From Clostridiales bacterium (GTDB lineage: Bacteria > Bacillota > Clostridia > Lachnospirales > Lachnospiraceae): a DNA stretch of 64,000 bases. Numbering within the stretch: the first letter of the stretch is position 1; the number at the start of each line of letters is the position of its first letter. The DNA is taken from the NCBI GenBank assembly GCA_029227635.1, contig JAQYAH010000005.1, positions 62,001 through 126,000 on the forward strand, given 5' to 3'. Under the pieces are notes generated by a model. It was not told where the DNA came from, made no database searches, and worked only from the letters and a program-made list of their open reading frames with translations. The position numbers and the translations under genes were made by a program. Shown here piece after piece: positions 26,689 to 35,880 of the stretch.

Positions 26689-27828
26689 ATGGATCTACTG
26701 GAATTACGAAAAGAAATAGATGAAATAGATGGTCAGATAGTGGAACTCTTCGAGAAGCGCATGAAGATTGCTGAGGACGTTGCTGCCTATAAGATGGAGA
26801 GCGGTAAGAGGGTTTTTGATAAAGTCAGAGAGAAGGAGAAACTTCAGAAAATTGCTTCTATGGCCAGCAATGATTTTAACCGTGCCGGACTTAAGGAAAT
26901 CTTTGAGCAGATCATGTCCATGAGCCGCAAGCTTCAGTATAAGCTTCTCACTAGAGACGGAAGAGGTGGAAGACTTCCTTTTATTGCTATTGACGGTGTG
27001 GATAAAGAAAATATAACTGTTGTCTATCAGGGAACAAAAGGAGCCTATGCGGAACTGGCTACAAAGAGTTATTTTGGTAATGATGTAAGATTGATGCATC
27101 TCTCTACCTGGAGAGAATGTATGGAAGCAATTGAAGACGGCAGCGCTGATTACGCTGTGCTTCCAATTGATAATTCTACTGCCGGAGCTGTAGATCAGGT
27201 CTACAGCCTCCTGGACGAGTTTGAGAATTATATTGTTGCAGAACAGCTTATTACAATCAAGCATTCTCTGTTCTCTGTACCCGGGGCTGATATTGCTAGT
27301 ATTAAGAGAGTTTATTCCCACCCTCAGGCTCTGATGCAGTCCCAGCGGTTTCTTGAAGAACATCCTTATATGGAACAGATCACAACCACCAATACTGCCA
27401 TTGCTGCAGAGAAGATCATGAAGGACAAGGATCCGGAACAGGCAGCGATCGCAAGTTCGGCGGCCGGAGAGCTATATGGATTAGTTCCCCTTGCCGAAGG
27501 CATTAACATGAGTGAGATGAATGCTACTCGGTTCATTATTGTAACAAACCAGAAGGTGTTCACCAAGGATGCGGACAAGATCACACTTTGTTTCGAACTT
27601 CCTCATTACAGCGGATCTCTCTATAGGATGCTTTCTCATTTTATTTACAATGAGATCAATATGACTAAGATCGAGTCCAGACCTGTGGAAGACCGATCCT
27701 GGGAATACAAATTCTTCGTGGATATTGAGGGAAACCTTGCGGATCCCGCGGTTAAGAATGCAATCAGAGGTCTGAGAGAAGAGGCGAGAAATCTCAAAAT
27801 TCTGGGAAACTATAAGAGCTCAAACTAG
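26689..27828 (+). CDS. pheA: Bifunctional chorismate mutase/prephenate dehydratase
   Basis: 379 residues. AroQ chorismate mutase (residues 1-85, LLELRKEIDEIDGQIVELFEKR), prephenate dehydratase (about 110-290, with YQGTKGAYAE at the front and ATRFIIVTN at the end), and a C-terminal ACT domain (about 295-375, FELPHYSGSLYRML; the ESRP loop reads IESRPVEDRSWEYKF) for Phe feedback. It is the P-protein for phenylalanine. ATG 26689 after AAAGGGAAG. Confidence 0.96.
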   Translation: MDLLELRKEIDEIDGQIVELFEKRMKIAEDVAAYKMESGKRVFDKVREKEKLQKIASMASNDFNRAGLKEIFEQIMSMSRKLQYKLLTRDGRGGRLPFIAIDGVDKENITVVYQGTKGAYAELATKSYFGNDVRLMHLSTWRECMEAIEDGSADYAVLPIDNSTAGAVDQVYSLLDEFENYIVAEQLITIKHSLFSVPGADIASIKRVYSHPQALMQSQRFLEEHPYMEQITTTNTAIAAEKIMKDKDPEQAAIASSAAGELYGLVPLAEGINMSEMNATRFIIVTNQKVFTKDADKITLCFELPHYSGSLYRMLSHFIYNEINMTKIESRPVEDRSWEYKFFVDIEGNLADPAVKNAIRGLREEARNLKILGNYKSSN

Positions 27829-27862
27829 AATACAGCAGGCTTTCAGGCCTGCTGTATTTTTG
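27829..27862. terminator. Bidirectional terminator pheA/rqcH
   Basis: 12-bp stem AATACAGCAGGC (27829-27840) with 27847-27858, followed by TTTTG. It overlaps the last codons of the convergent rqcH gene. Confidence 0.85.
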
Positions 27863-29576
27863 TTATATCCGTGGGCACAAGCATGGAGTAGTTTGTGTGA
27901 TAGATCACAAAACCGGGTTTTGAGCCATTTGGTTTTTTGAGGTGTTTTCGCTGAAGGTAATCTATCTCGACCTTCTCGGAGTTTTTTCCGTAAGAATAAA
28001 AGGCTGCAAGTCTTGCTGCTTCCTCAAAAGTTCTGTCCGGGAGTTCTTTGTTTCCGACCTTTACAATGACATGGGATCCGGGCATCTGCTTTGCATGAAA
28101 CCACCAGTCATTGCCGGAAGCAACCTTAAAGGAGAGCTCTTCGTTCTGAAGGTTGTTTTTGCCAACAAAAATGTCAAATCCATCGGATGAAATATAATGG
28201 AGAGGTCTGCTTTTTTGGGAGACCTTCCTGTCGTTGCTGCCGGAACGGATAACCCCTGCCCGGCGGAGTTCCTGTCGTATCTCTGTGAGGTCGGACTCTT
28301 CCCTTGCAATATCTATGGAACAGGCTACAGACCGCAGGTAGTTGAGCTCCGCTTCAGTTTCTTTGAGTTGGAAAGTTACTGCTTCAAAAGTCCTTTTGAG
28401 TTTATTATATCTATCGAAGTAATGATTTGCATTTTCAATCGGAGTAAGGGTATCATCCAATGGAATAGTGATCATTTCGTTATTATAATAGTTCAGAACT
28501 TCACAGGAGCGGCTTCTGGGCTCAATCTGATATGAGTATGCGCTGAGAAGTTCTCCGTAGATCTTATAGGTTTCTCTTTTGGAAGTGCTCTTAAGCTGAG
28601 AAGTCTGAATATTGAGCTTCTTCACATTTCTTTCAATAGCAGTTGAAACGATTCGTCGCAGATCCGAGGACTTCTGTCGGATTCTGGTGATAACTTCCTT
28701 TTGCTCATAGTATTCTTTGAGCATAGCGGAGGCAGAATCATAGCTTTTGCACTCATTTGCGCTATATACCTCAAGTGGAATACAGGAAAAATCTCTGGGG
28801 ACTCCACCTTCGTAATAAATTTGGAGAGTAAAATCGCCACCTTCAACGGCGCTCATGATATTTCTGAAAGCAGAATACAGGTCTGACCATTCTTCATAAC
28901 TAAGGGAGTCAGGAGACTTTTGAGGACTGAGCTTTGCGTTGTACACGATTTCTTCTCCAACAATAGGAGAAAGACCGGTAAATTTCTGATACAATGCTTT
29001 GCTTATGGCTCCCGGCATAGTGACAAGGGCAGCTCGGAATTCATCGAAGCCAAGATTAATAGGAGATATTTTGTTCTGAGTGTCCGGAAGAAAGTATTCT
29101 CTGCCCGGCAGGACTTCCCTTACCGAACTGATAGATGAAGGTATGTGTTTGATACTGTCTAATATAATACCGTCCTCATTCACAAAAATGATATTGCTGT
29201 GCTTACCCATGAGCTCAAGAATCAGGGTCTTTCTAACAATATCTTTCATCTCATTAAAATGCTCGATTTCAAAATGAATCGATCGCTCAAGTCCGGGCTG
29301 ATAGACTCTTAATATTTTGCCATTGGCAATATACTTACGGAGAAGCATACAAAAATTCGGAGCCGTGATGGGTGACACCTTAGAAGGTGCATTCAGATAT
29401 GCCAGCGGTAAGGATGCATCTGCGGAAAGCAGAAGCTTATAGTTGTTTCCGCCGCAACGAATGGTCAGAATTAGTTCATCCTTCTCCGGTTGAGTGATTT
29501 TTGATATTTTTCCATTAGTCAGCGCACTTGAAAGTTCCCTGGTCAAAGCACTGACTGTGATTCCGTCAAAAGCCAA
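27843..29576 (-). CDS. rqcH: NFACT protein RqcH/FbpA-like
   Basis: 577 residues from TTG 29576, giving MAFDGITVSALTREL as in the family; GGGAGG lies seven bases upstream. A longer frame to 29651 contains extra residues that do not match. Order: NFACT-N domain (to ~220), helical coiled-coil middle (280-420, two K/R-rich helices), NFACT-R with DWWFHAKQMPGSHVI and FVIYHTNYSMLV. Bacterial RqcH adds Ala tails to chains stalled on 50S subunits. The order with yicC and gmk is as in B. subtilis. Confidence 0.92.
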   Translation of the reverse strand: MAFDGITVSALTRELSSALTNGKISKITQPEKDELILTIRCGGNNYKLLLSADASLPLAYLNAPSKVSPITAPNFCMLLRKYIANGKILRVYQPGLERSIHFEIEHFNEMKDIVRKTLILELMGKHSNIIFVNEDGIILDSIKHIPSSISSVREVLPGREYFLPDTQNKISPINLGFDEFRAALVTMPGAISKALYQKFTGLSPIVGEEIVYNAKLSPQKSPDSLSYEEWSDLYSAFRNIMSAVEGGDFTLQIYYEGGVPRDFSCIPLEVYSANECKSYDSASAMLKEYYEQKEVITRIRQKSSDLRRIVSTAIERNVKKLNIQTSQLKSTSKRETYKIYGELLSAYSYQIEPRSRSCEVLNYYNNEMITIPLDDTLTPIENANHYFDRYNKLKRTFEAVTFQLKETEAELNYLRSVACSIDIAREESDLTEIRQELRRAGVIRSGSNDRKVSQKSRPLHYISSDGFDIFVGKNNLQNEELSFKVASGNDWWFHAKQMPGSHVIVKVGNKELPDRTFEEAARLAAFYSYGKNSEKVEIDYLQRKHLKKPNGSKPGFVIYHTNYSMLVPTDITKIQQA

Positions 29577-29635
29577 AACACGACCTCCCGTTTCTGATGT
29601 TCTCACCAATTGTATCACATATGAAGTGAAAAGTA

Positions 29636-29664
29636 TTGGAAAAAGGAGCAAAATGTTCTATAAT
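29636..29664 (+). promoter_or_regulatory. yicC operon promoter
   Basis: TTGGAA (29636-29641), 17-bp spacer, TATAAT (29659-29664); TSS near 29671, a 50-nt leader to the ATG at 29722. Confidence 0.75.
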
Positions 29665-29721
29665 AACTCTAACTGTCGAAAGAAATTCCGCAGGGTAGAT
29701 CAAATGTTATGGAGGCCCAGA

Positions 29722-30606
29722 ATGATTCGAAGTATGACTGGTTATGGTCACGGTGAGATCGAGAATGAAATGTGTAAGATCACCGTGGAGATCAAATCGG
29801 TTAATCACAGATATCTTGACACAAATATCAGAATGCCGCGTCAGTTCAATCCTTTTGATGCAGCAGTGAGAAATCAGATCAAGAAGTATGCGTCCAGAGG
29901 TAAGGTGGATGTGTATGTCAATTATGAAGAACACACTACCGGTAAATCCCATCTTATTTATAATGAGGAAATTGCAGGTGAGTATGTTGAGTATTTCAAT
30001 CGTATGAATGAGGTATTTAATTTACAGGAAACTCCTCACCTCTCTACTCTGGCCAGGATGCCGGGAGTTCTCTCCCTGGAAGAGAAGACAGAGGATCAGG
30101 AAGAGCTTCTCAGCATGGTTCTCTCAGCAGTGGATGCGGCCTGTGACAAGTTCGTTGAATCCAGAAGGGTAGAAGGCGAACACCTGAGAGATGACCTGGT
30201 GGAGAAGCTTGACAATGTTCTTGAGATCGTATCCGATATTGAAGTGCGTTCGCCTGAAATAATGAAAGAGTACAGAGAGCGTCTGGAGAGCAAATTGCAG
30301 GATGTAATGGCAGACACCTCCATCGATCCCGGAAGGATTGCGGCAGAGATGGTGATTTACGCTGACAAGGTGTGTACCGATGAGGAGATTGTAAGACTTA
30401 AGAGTCATGTTAAGACCATGAGAGATACACTTGTAGCCGGCAATAAAGAGGGTATCGGCCGCAAGCTTGATTTTATCGCCCAGGAGATGAACCGTGAGTC
30501 TAACACTATTCTCTCAAAGGCGAATGACTATGCGATTTCAGAATGCGGAATCGGACTCAAGACCGAGATTGAGAAGATCCGGGAACAGATCCAGAATATA
30601 GAATAA
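29722..30606 (+). CDS. yicC: YicC family endoribonuclease
   Basis: 294 residues from ATG 29722, six bases after GGAGG: MIRSMTGYGHGE, the family's exact opening. The frame extends upstream to 29494 but this would run through the promoter. The C-terminal DUF1732 part has EMNRESNTILSKANDY, and EIKSVNHRYLDT is the conserved N-terminal block. YicC proteins are RNA endonucleases linked to sRNA turnover. The remA gene often found between yicC and gmk is absent here; gmk begins 11 bp later. Confidence 0.93.
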   Translation: MIRSMTGYGHGEIENEMCKITVEIKSVNHRYLDTNIRMPRQFNPFDAAVRNQIKKYASRGKVDVYVNYEEHTTGKSHLIYNEEIAGEYVEYFNRMNEVFNLQETPHLSTLARMPGVLSLEEKTEDQEELLSMVLSAVDAACDKFVESRRVEGEHLRDDLVEKLDNVLEIVSDIEVRSPEIMKEYRERLESKLQDVMADTSIDPGRIAAEMVIYADKVCTDEEIVRLKSHVKTMRDTLVAGNKEGIGRKLDFIAQEMNRESNTILSKANDYAISECGIGLKTEIEKIREQIQNIE

Positions 30607-30617
30607 CCGGAGGGAAA

Positions 30618-31247
30618 ATGAGTAAGGGGACATTAGTTGTAATTTCCGGTTTTTCCGGGGTGGGCAAGGGAACCATCGTTCACGAGCTGTTGAACAGATA
30701 TGATAACTATAAGCTTTCTGTTTCAGCAACCACCAGAAAACCCAGAGATGGTGAGGAAGACGGAAGAGACTATTTTTTCATCAGTCATGATGAGTTTGAC
30801 GATATGATTGCCTGTGATAAACTCATTGAGTATGCCAAGTATGTTGATAATTACTACGGCACACCCAGAGATTATGTTGAGAATGAGCTGGAAGCCGGCA
30901 ATAATGTTATTTTGGAGATCGAGATTCAAGGTGCAGGCAAGATAAAGAAGAAGCACCCGGAATCACTTCTGATATTCGTGGCACCTCCGAGTGCGAAAGA
31001 ACTTCACAATCGCCTTTTGAGCCGAGGAACAGAGACTCCCGAGGTGATCAGATCCAGAATGAGAAGAGCTATTGAGGAATCAGAAGGAATCGAGAACTAC
31101 GACTACATCGTTGTTAATGACAATCTGAATAGATGTGTTGAAGAGATCAACAACATGATCGAACTTCAGAAGAACAAGGTTTCCAGACAGCTTACATATA
31201 TCAAGAAGATACAGTCAGAATTACGTGAATATTGGAAGGGAGAATGA
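30618..31247 (+). CDS. gmk: Guanylate kinase
   Basis: 209 residues. P-loop GFSGVGKGTI, GMP-binding STTRKPRDGEEDGRDYFF region and SRGTETPEVIRSRMRRA lid. GMP to GDP. ATG 30618 after GGAGG. Followed by rpoZ with a 4-bp gap, the standard gmk-rpoZ pair of Firmicutes. Confidence 0.97.
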   Translation: MSKGTLVVISGFSGVGKGTIVHELLNRYDNYKLSVSATTRKPRDGEEDGRDYFFISHDEFDDMIACDKLIEYAKYVDNYYGTPRDYVENELEAGNNVILEIEIQGAGKIKKKHPESLLIFVAPPSAKELHNRLLSRGTETPEVIRSRMRRAIEESEGIENYDYIVVNDNLNRCVEEINNMIELQKNKVSRQLTYIKKIQSELREYWKGE

Positions 31248-31251
31248 TAAA

Positions 31252-31563
31252 ATGCTGCATCCGTCATACACAGACCTTATGGAAGAAGTAAACAAGAACG
31301 TTGAGGAGGGAGAATCTCTCGTAGTAAACAGCCGCTACTCTATTGTTATGGCTACGGCTAAGAGAGCCCGTCAGATTATTGCCGGAGCAGAACCCCTTAC
31401 AGAGGACGGAAAGGATAACAAGCCCCTGTCCATCGCGGTTGAGGAGCTGTATACAGGTAAGATCAGGATTCTTGATGCAGGTTCTGAAGAGGATGAGACT
31501 TCGGTTTCTGAGGAGCCAGAAGAAACATCTGATGATGCATCTGAGGAGATCGCTGCTGAATAG
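31252..31563 (+). CDS. rpoZ: RNA polymerase omega subunit
   Basis: 103 residues from ATG 31252 (GGGAG upstream): MLHPSYTDLM, then NSRYSIVMATAKRARQI, the omega core, and a variable acidic tail of about 35 residues. The tail is longer and more acidic than in B. subtilis. The in-frame start at 31225 lies inside gmk and is rejected. Confidence 0.92.
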   Translation: MLHPSYTDLMEEVNKNVEEGESLVVNSRYSIVMATAKRARQIIAGAEPLTEDGKDNKPLSIAVEELYTGKIRILDAGSEEDETSVSEEPEETSDDASEEIAAE

Positions 31564-31570
31564 TAACAAG

Positions 31571-31596
31571 AAGAGTTTGCCCTGCAAACTCTTTTG
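31571..31596 (+). terminator. Weak hairpin between rpoZ and rimO
   Basis: AAGAGTTTGC (31571-31580) with GCAAACTCTT (31584-31593), 3-nt loop, then only TTTG overall. No promoter fits between it and rimO, so it may be partial. Confidence 0.5.
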
Positions 31597-31613
31597 TCAT
31601 GCATGAGGTAAAA

Positions 31614-32933
31614 ATGGACAAAGTATTAATGATTTCTCTGGGCTGCGACAAAAACCTCGTGGACTCAGAAGAGATGCTCTCAAGCCTCGTTAAAGGCGGG
31701 TATGAGATGACCGATCTGGAGGAGGAAGCGGATGTAATTATCGTCAATTCCTGCTGCTTCATTTCAGATGCCAAGGAGGAGAGCATAAATACCATTATAG
31801 AGATGGGACAGTTAAAGGTGGAAGGAAGGCTTAAAGCGCTTGTCGTCACCGGATGTCTCGGCAAAAGATATGAGAAGGAGATCCGGGAACAGATTCCTGA
31901 AGTGGACGCAGTTCTTGGAACTGAGTCTTACGACCGGATTCTTCAGACAGTGGATCGAATCCTTGGAAGAGACAGATTAGAAGATGGTTCAGGCTATTTG
32001 CCCGAAAGGGATAGAATTCTTCTTACTACTGGTCACTATGCTTTTCTCAAGATAGCAGAGGGCTGCAATAAGAATTGCACTTACTGCATAATACCAAAGG
32101 TTAGAGGAAGCTATCGAAGTTTTCCCATAGAGGATCTGGTGCGTGAAGCCGAGAGACTGGCTTCAAGGGGTGTAAAAGAGCTTGTGCTGGTTGCCCAGGA
32201 GACTACGCTTTACGGAATAGATCTATACGGCAGAAAGAGTCTTCCGGAATTGTTGAAAAAACTATGCCGGGTTGATGGAATCCATTGGATCAGAATTATG
32301 TACTGTTATCCTGAGGAAATTACCGATGAGCTTATTCAGACCATCAAGGAAGAACCCAAGGTCTGCCATTACCTTGACATTCCCATTCAGCACTGCAACG
32401 ACGATGTGCTGAAAAGAATGGGACGAAGAACAAGAAAGGCTGAACTTCTTGATACCATTAATAAACTCCGTGAAGAGATTCCTGACATTGCACTTAGAAC
32501 TACCCTTATCAGTGGATTTCCGGGTGAGAGCCAAGAGGCACATGAGGAACTTTACAACTTTGTCAATGAAGTAGAATTTGACCGACTCGGAGTATTCACC
32601 TACTCACCGGAGGAAGGGACTTTGGCTGAGCAGATGGAAGATCAGATTGAAGAGAGCCTTAAGGAGGAAAGAAGAGACGAGCTGATGCTTTTGCAGCAGC
32701 AGATCTCTGCAGATAAATCCCAGGAGTATATCGATAAGATCATGGAAGTCATTGTGGAAGGTGAACTCCCGGAGGAAGGTGTCTATGTAGGAAGGACATA
32801 TAGAGATGCTGCCGACGTGGACGGGTATGTTTTTTTCCATGCCATGAGAGAGCTCATGAGCGGGGAGTTTGTAAAAGTGGAGATTACTGACAGTTCTGAG
32901 TATGACTTGAAAGGAGTAATGATTGATGAGTAA
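31614..32933 (+). CDS. rimO: Ribosomal protein S12 methylthiotransferase RimO
   Basis: 439 residues from ATG 31614, nine bases after GAGGT. UPF0004 domain with three Cys (LGCDKN, SCCF, TGCLG), radical-SAM CxxxCxxC as GCNKNCTYC near residue 145, and a C-terminal TRAM domain. It methylthiolates Asp of S12. The IIPKVRGSYRS segment and lack of MiaB features favour RimO over MiaB. Overlaps pgsA by 8 bp. Confidence 0.95.
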   Translation: MDKVLMISLGCDKNLVDSEEMLSSLVKGGYEMTDLEEEADVIIVNSCCFISDAKEESINTIIEMGQLKVEGRLKALVVTGCLGKRYEKEIREQIPEVDAVLGTESYDRILQTVDRILGRDRLEDGSGYLPERDRILLTTGHYAFLKIAEGCNKNCTYCIIPKVRGSYRSFPIEDLVREAERLASRGVKELVLVAQETTLYGIDLYGRKSLPELLKKLCRVDGIHWIRIMYCYPEEITDELIQTIKEEPKVCHYLDIPIQHCNDDVLKRMGRRTRKAELLDTINKLREEIPDIALRTTLISGFPGESQEAHEELYNFVNEVEFDRLGVFTYSPEEGTLAEQMEDQIEESLKEERRDELMLLQQQISADKSQEYIDKIMEVIVEGELPEEGVYVGRTYRDAADVDGYVFFHAMRELMSGEFVKVEITDSSEYDLKGVMIDE

Positions 32934-33543
32934 TTTACGTCGTTCCGGTTATCAGAGAAGCAAAAGAATACAGGGTTCATCCAAAGGTTTTCTGTCTCAG
33001 ATCAACCTTCCCAACAAGCTTACTCTCCTCAGAGTGATCCTTGTGCCGGTATTTGTTCTTTTTATGCTTTGGCCTATGAATTCCAACGTGGGAAGATATA
33101 TAGCTCTTGCCATATTTATCGTTGCAAGCCTCACAGATTTTCTTGATGGACAGATTGCCAGACGAAACAACCTGGTTACTAATTTTGGAAAATTCATGGA
33201 TCCACTGGCCGATAAGCTTCTTGTCTGTTCCGCTATGATCTGTCTTCAGAGCCTGGGTCAGCTTAAGGCTTGGTTTGTGATCATAATCATTGCCAGAGAG
33301 TTTATCATTAGCGGATTCCGCCTTGTGGCATCCGATGCTGGCATCGTTATTGCTGCCAGCTACTGGGGAAAATTTAAGACAGTATCCCAGATGGTCATGA
33401 TCATTTTGCTTATTCTTAATCTTGGAGGCCCTTTCGAAGTTATCAACAATATCGTTATGATCCTGGCCCTCATTCTCACCATTGTTTCTCTTGTGGACTA
33501 CATTGCTAAAAACCTTGAAGTCATCACAAGCGGAGGAATGTAA
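32926..33543 (+). CDS. pgsA: CDP-diacylglycerol--glycerol-3-phosphate 3-phosphatidyltransferase
   Basis: 205 residues, ATG 32926 (GGAG about 9 bp upstream), overlapping rimO by 8 bp. CDP-alcohol phosphotransferase motif D74-G-x2-A-R79-x8-G88-x3-D92-x3-D96 and several membrane segments. An N-terminal Arg/Lys/Ser-rich stretch of about 22 residues precedes the first span. Makes phosphatidylglycerol phosphate. Confidence 0.94.
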   Translation: MSNLRRSGYQRSKRIQGSSKGFLSQINLPNKLTLLRVILVPVFVLFMLWPMNSNVGRYIALAIFIVASLTDFLDGQIARRNNLVTNFGKFMDPLADKLLVCSAMICLQSLGQLKAWFVIIIIAREFIISGFRLVASDAGIVIAASYWGKFKTVSQMVMIILLILNLGGPFEVINNIVMILALILTIVSLVDYIAKNLEVITSGGM

Positions 33544-33545
33544 TT

Positions 33546-34016
33546 GTGAATACAGTTGCACAGGTTCTTGTGGAAAACCTTTTAGCACAGGGCAAGACGA
33601 TCTCTTTTGCTGAGAGCTGTACCGGGGGAATGATCAGTGAGACCCTGGTTAATATACCGGGAGCTTCAGAGGTGTTTGGCTATGGTTTTGTAACATACTC
33701 AAATGAAGCAAAAATCCGGCTTATAGGTGTGAGTGAGAACGTTCTTTTGACTCACGGCGCGGTTAGCGAGGAGACAGCAGTATTGATGGCAAAAGGTGCA
33801 AGGGAGGTCTCGGGTGCTGACATTGCGATCTCGGCTACCGGTATTGCAGGACCCGGAGGTGGCACACCACTCAAACCGGTCGGACTTGTCTACATAGGAG
33901 TGGCAACATGTAAGAAAGCCGAGGCTTTCAGATTTATTTTTTCCGGGGATCGCCGGGAAGTGAGAGAGCAGACAGTACAAAAAGCTCTTCAAATTGCAAT
34001 CGACAAATTATGCTAA
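33546..34016 (+). CDS. pncC: CinA C-terminal domain protein (nicotinamide-nucleotide amidase)
   Basis: 156 residues from GTG 33546, nine bases after GGAGG. Consists only of the CinA C-terminal domain: TISFAESCTGGMISETLV with the active Ser, and GIAGPGGGTPLKPVGLVYIG. It deamidates NMN. The competence half (MoaB-like) seen in full-length CinA is missing; this is the standalone PncC type, not a broken gene. Confidence 0.92.
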   Translation: MNTVAQVLVENLLAQGKTISFAESCTGGMISETLVNIPGASEVFGYGFVTYSNEAKIRLIGVSENVLLTHGAVSEETAVLMAKGAREVSGADIAISATGIAGPGGGTPLKPVGLVYIGVATCKKAEAFRFIFSGDRREVREQTVQKALQIAIDKLC

Positions 34017-34037
34017 GTGCCTTTAAAGGAGGTTTTC

Positions 34038-35402
34038 ATGAATTATCGTATTGAACACGATTCCATGGGTGAAGTTCAGGTTCCCGCTGACAAATACTGG
34101 GGAGCCCAGACCCAGAGAAGCTTTCAGAATTTCAAGATCGGAACGGAAAAAATGCCTTCGGAGATCATTGATGCTTTTGCTATACTAAAAAAGGGTGCGG
34201 CAATGGCTAATAGCCGCCTTGGTAAGCTCAGTAATGAGAAGGCGGATCTCATAGGCAAAGTGTGTGATGAGATCCTTGAAGGAAAACTGGAGGGTAACTT
34301 CCCCCTTGTTGTTTGGCAGACCGGAAGCGGCACTCAGTCAAACATGAACCTCAACGAGGTGATCGCTAACAGAGGCAATGAAATCGCAGGGAATAAGCTT
34401 CTGCATCCCAATGACACTGTGAACATGTCCCAGAGCTCTAATGATACATATCCCACAGCACTTCACATTGCCTGTGCATCGGCTATTGAAGATAAGGTGA
34501 TTCCTGCGATCGACAGGATGATACAGACCTGTGAGCGATTGGAAAAGGAGAACGAGGGAGTTATCAAATGTGGAAGAACTCATCTGCAGGATGCGGTTCC
34601 GGTTTCTTTTTCACAGGAAATCAGCGGTTGGAGAGCTTGCCTTGAAAAATCCAAAGAGTATCTTAATGCATCTCTTCCTTCTCTCAAAGAGCTTGCCCTT
34701 GGAGGAACTGCAGTGGGTACCGGCCTCAATGCACCTGAAGGGTTTGGTGAAGCATCAGCACAAGCTATCTCAGAACTTACAGATAAAAATTTCGTAACCG
34801 AAGAGAATAAGTTCCACTCTCTTTCAGCGAAAGATGGTGTGGTTTTTGCTCACGGAGCTTTAAAAGCCCTTGCCGGGGACCTTATGAAGATTGCAAATGA
34901 CGTGAGGTGGCTAGCCAGCGGTCCTCGTCTCGGTCTAGGTGAGATATACATCCCGGAAAATGAGCCGGGAAGCTCCATAATGCCGGGTAAAGTAAATCCT
35001 ACTCAGTGTGAGGCACTTACCATGGTGGCAGTACAGGTAATGGGTAACGATGCAGCAATCGGATTTGCTTCATCTCAAGGTAATTTCGAACTTAACGTAT
35101 TCATGCCTGTCATCGCATATAACTTCCTGCAGTCGGCTAAGCTTTTGGCTGAGGGAATGGATTCCTTCAATGCAAACTGCTTCACCGGAATCAGGGCCAA
35201 CAGGGACAAAATGCAGGAGAATCTTAACCGCTCACTTATGCTTGTAACAGGGCTTAACCCTTACATTGGTTATGAGAATGCAGCAAAGACAGCGAAGAAG
35301 GCTTTTGCGGAGAATATTTCGCTAAGGGAGGCCTGCACCGAACTTGGATTTATGACAGAAGAAGAGTTTGATAAGGCGTTGCAGCCCGAAAAGATGGTTT
35401 AA
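34038..35402 (+). CDS. fumC: Fumarate hydratase class II
   Basis: 454 residues from ATG 34038 after AAAGGAGG. RIEHDSMGEVQVPADKYWGA opening, SSNDTYPTALHI and signature GSSIMPGKVNPTQ are typical of class II fumarase. It also resembles aspartase; the RIEHDSMGEV start and TGSGTQSNMN favour fumarase. The in-frame GTG at 34017 lies upstream of the ribosome binding site. Two hairpins follow. Confidence 0.93.
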   Translation: MNYRIEHDSMGEVQVPADKYWGAQTQRSFQNFKIGTEKMPSEIIDAFAILKKGAAMANSRLGKLSNEKADLIGKVCDEILEGKLEGNFPLVVWQTGSGTQSNMNLNEVIANRGNEIAGNKLLHPNDTVNMSQSSNDTYPTALHIACASAIEDKVIPAIDRMIQTCERLEKENEGVIKCGRTHLQDAVPVSFSQEISGWRACLEKSKEYLNASLPSLKELALGGTAVGTGLNAPEGFGEASAQAISELTDKNFVTEENKFHSLSAKDGVVFAHGALKALAGDLMKIANDVRWLASGPRLGLGEIYIPENEPGSSIMPGKVNPTQCEALTMVAVQVMGNDAAIGFASSQGNFELNVFMPVIAYNFLQSAKLLAEGMDSFNANCFTGIRANRDKMQENLNRSLMLVTGLNPYIGYENAAKTAKKAFAENISLREACTELGFMTEEEFDKALQPEKMV

Positions 35403-35408
35403 TGTATT

Positions 35409-35438
35409 ATACCCGGCCATATCGGCCGGGTATCTGTT
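35409..35438 (+). terminator. fumC terminator
   Basis: ATACCCGGCC (35409-35418) pairs with GGCCGGGTAT (35424-35433), then CTGTTTG. Confidence 0.8.
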
Positions 35439-35447
35439 TGTACTAAA

Positions 35448-35482
35448 AACAAAAGGACATGATAACTCATGTCCTTTTGTTC
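35448..35482. terminator. Second terminator, serving rpmB (minus)
   Basis: AACAAAAGGACATGA (35448-35462) pairs with TCATGTCCTTTTGTT (35467-35481), perfect 15-bp stem, 4-nt loop. Ends 38 bp from the rpmB stop; probably works in both directions. Confidence 0.8.
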
Positions 35483-35519
35483 TTATTCGAATAAATCTTA
35501 AATCTGGTCAAAAGAAAGA

Positions 35520-35705
35520 TTAAGCTCTCTCTACTTTACCTGCACGGAGACAAGAAGTGCAAACATACATCTTCTTACGACCGCCTTCAGTCTTTACGAA
35601 AACTGACTTAACGTTTGATTTCCACATTCTGGGAGATCTTCTATGAGAATGGCTGACATTCATACCAAAATGAGCGCCCTTATCACAAATTTCACATCTG
35701 GCCAC
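35520..35705 (-). CDS. rpmB: 50S ribosomal protein L28
   Basis: 61 residues from GTG 35705 (AAAGGTGG seven bases upstream), reading MARCEICDKGAHFGMNVSHS, the expected L28 start. A longer frame to 35753 adds residues unlike any L28 and overruns the leader. The zinc-binding Cys pairs CEIC and CTSC are present (C+ type). Monocistronic with its own promoter. Confidence 0.95.
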   Translation of the reverse strand: MARCEICDKGAHFGMNVSHSHRRSPRMWKSNVKSVFVKTEGGRKKMYVCTSCLRAGKVERA

Positions 35706-35761
35706 TTCGAAACACCACCTTTCACTTGAGCTGACATGCTCATCCAGATTCAAACGATGAA

Positions 35762-35790
35762 ATTATAACAAATGAACAGTCCTTTGACAA
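35762..35790 (-). promoter_or_regulatory. rpmB promoter
   Basis: Minus strand TTGTCA (35790-35785), 17-bp spacer, TATAAT (35767-35762). Confidence 0.75.
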
Positions 35791-35880
35791 GAGATAATTC
35801 TGAAAAAATGTGCTTTATTTAGCAAATACTGAGTAATATAATTCAATTGTAACCAATCTCAGAGTTTTTGAGGAGCTTTT

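Noticed and set aside
26704..27363. 219-residue minus frame inside pheA and 228-residue minus frame at 16399-17085
   Set aside because: Both are antisense to clear enzymes (pheA, rnhB) and have low-complexity translations.
33546..34016. Truncated cinA pseudogene
   Set aside because: Has its own good ribosome binding site, and standalone C-terminal CinA (PncC) proteins of this length are normal.
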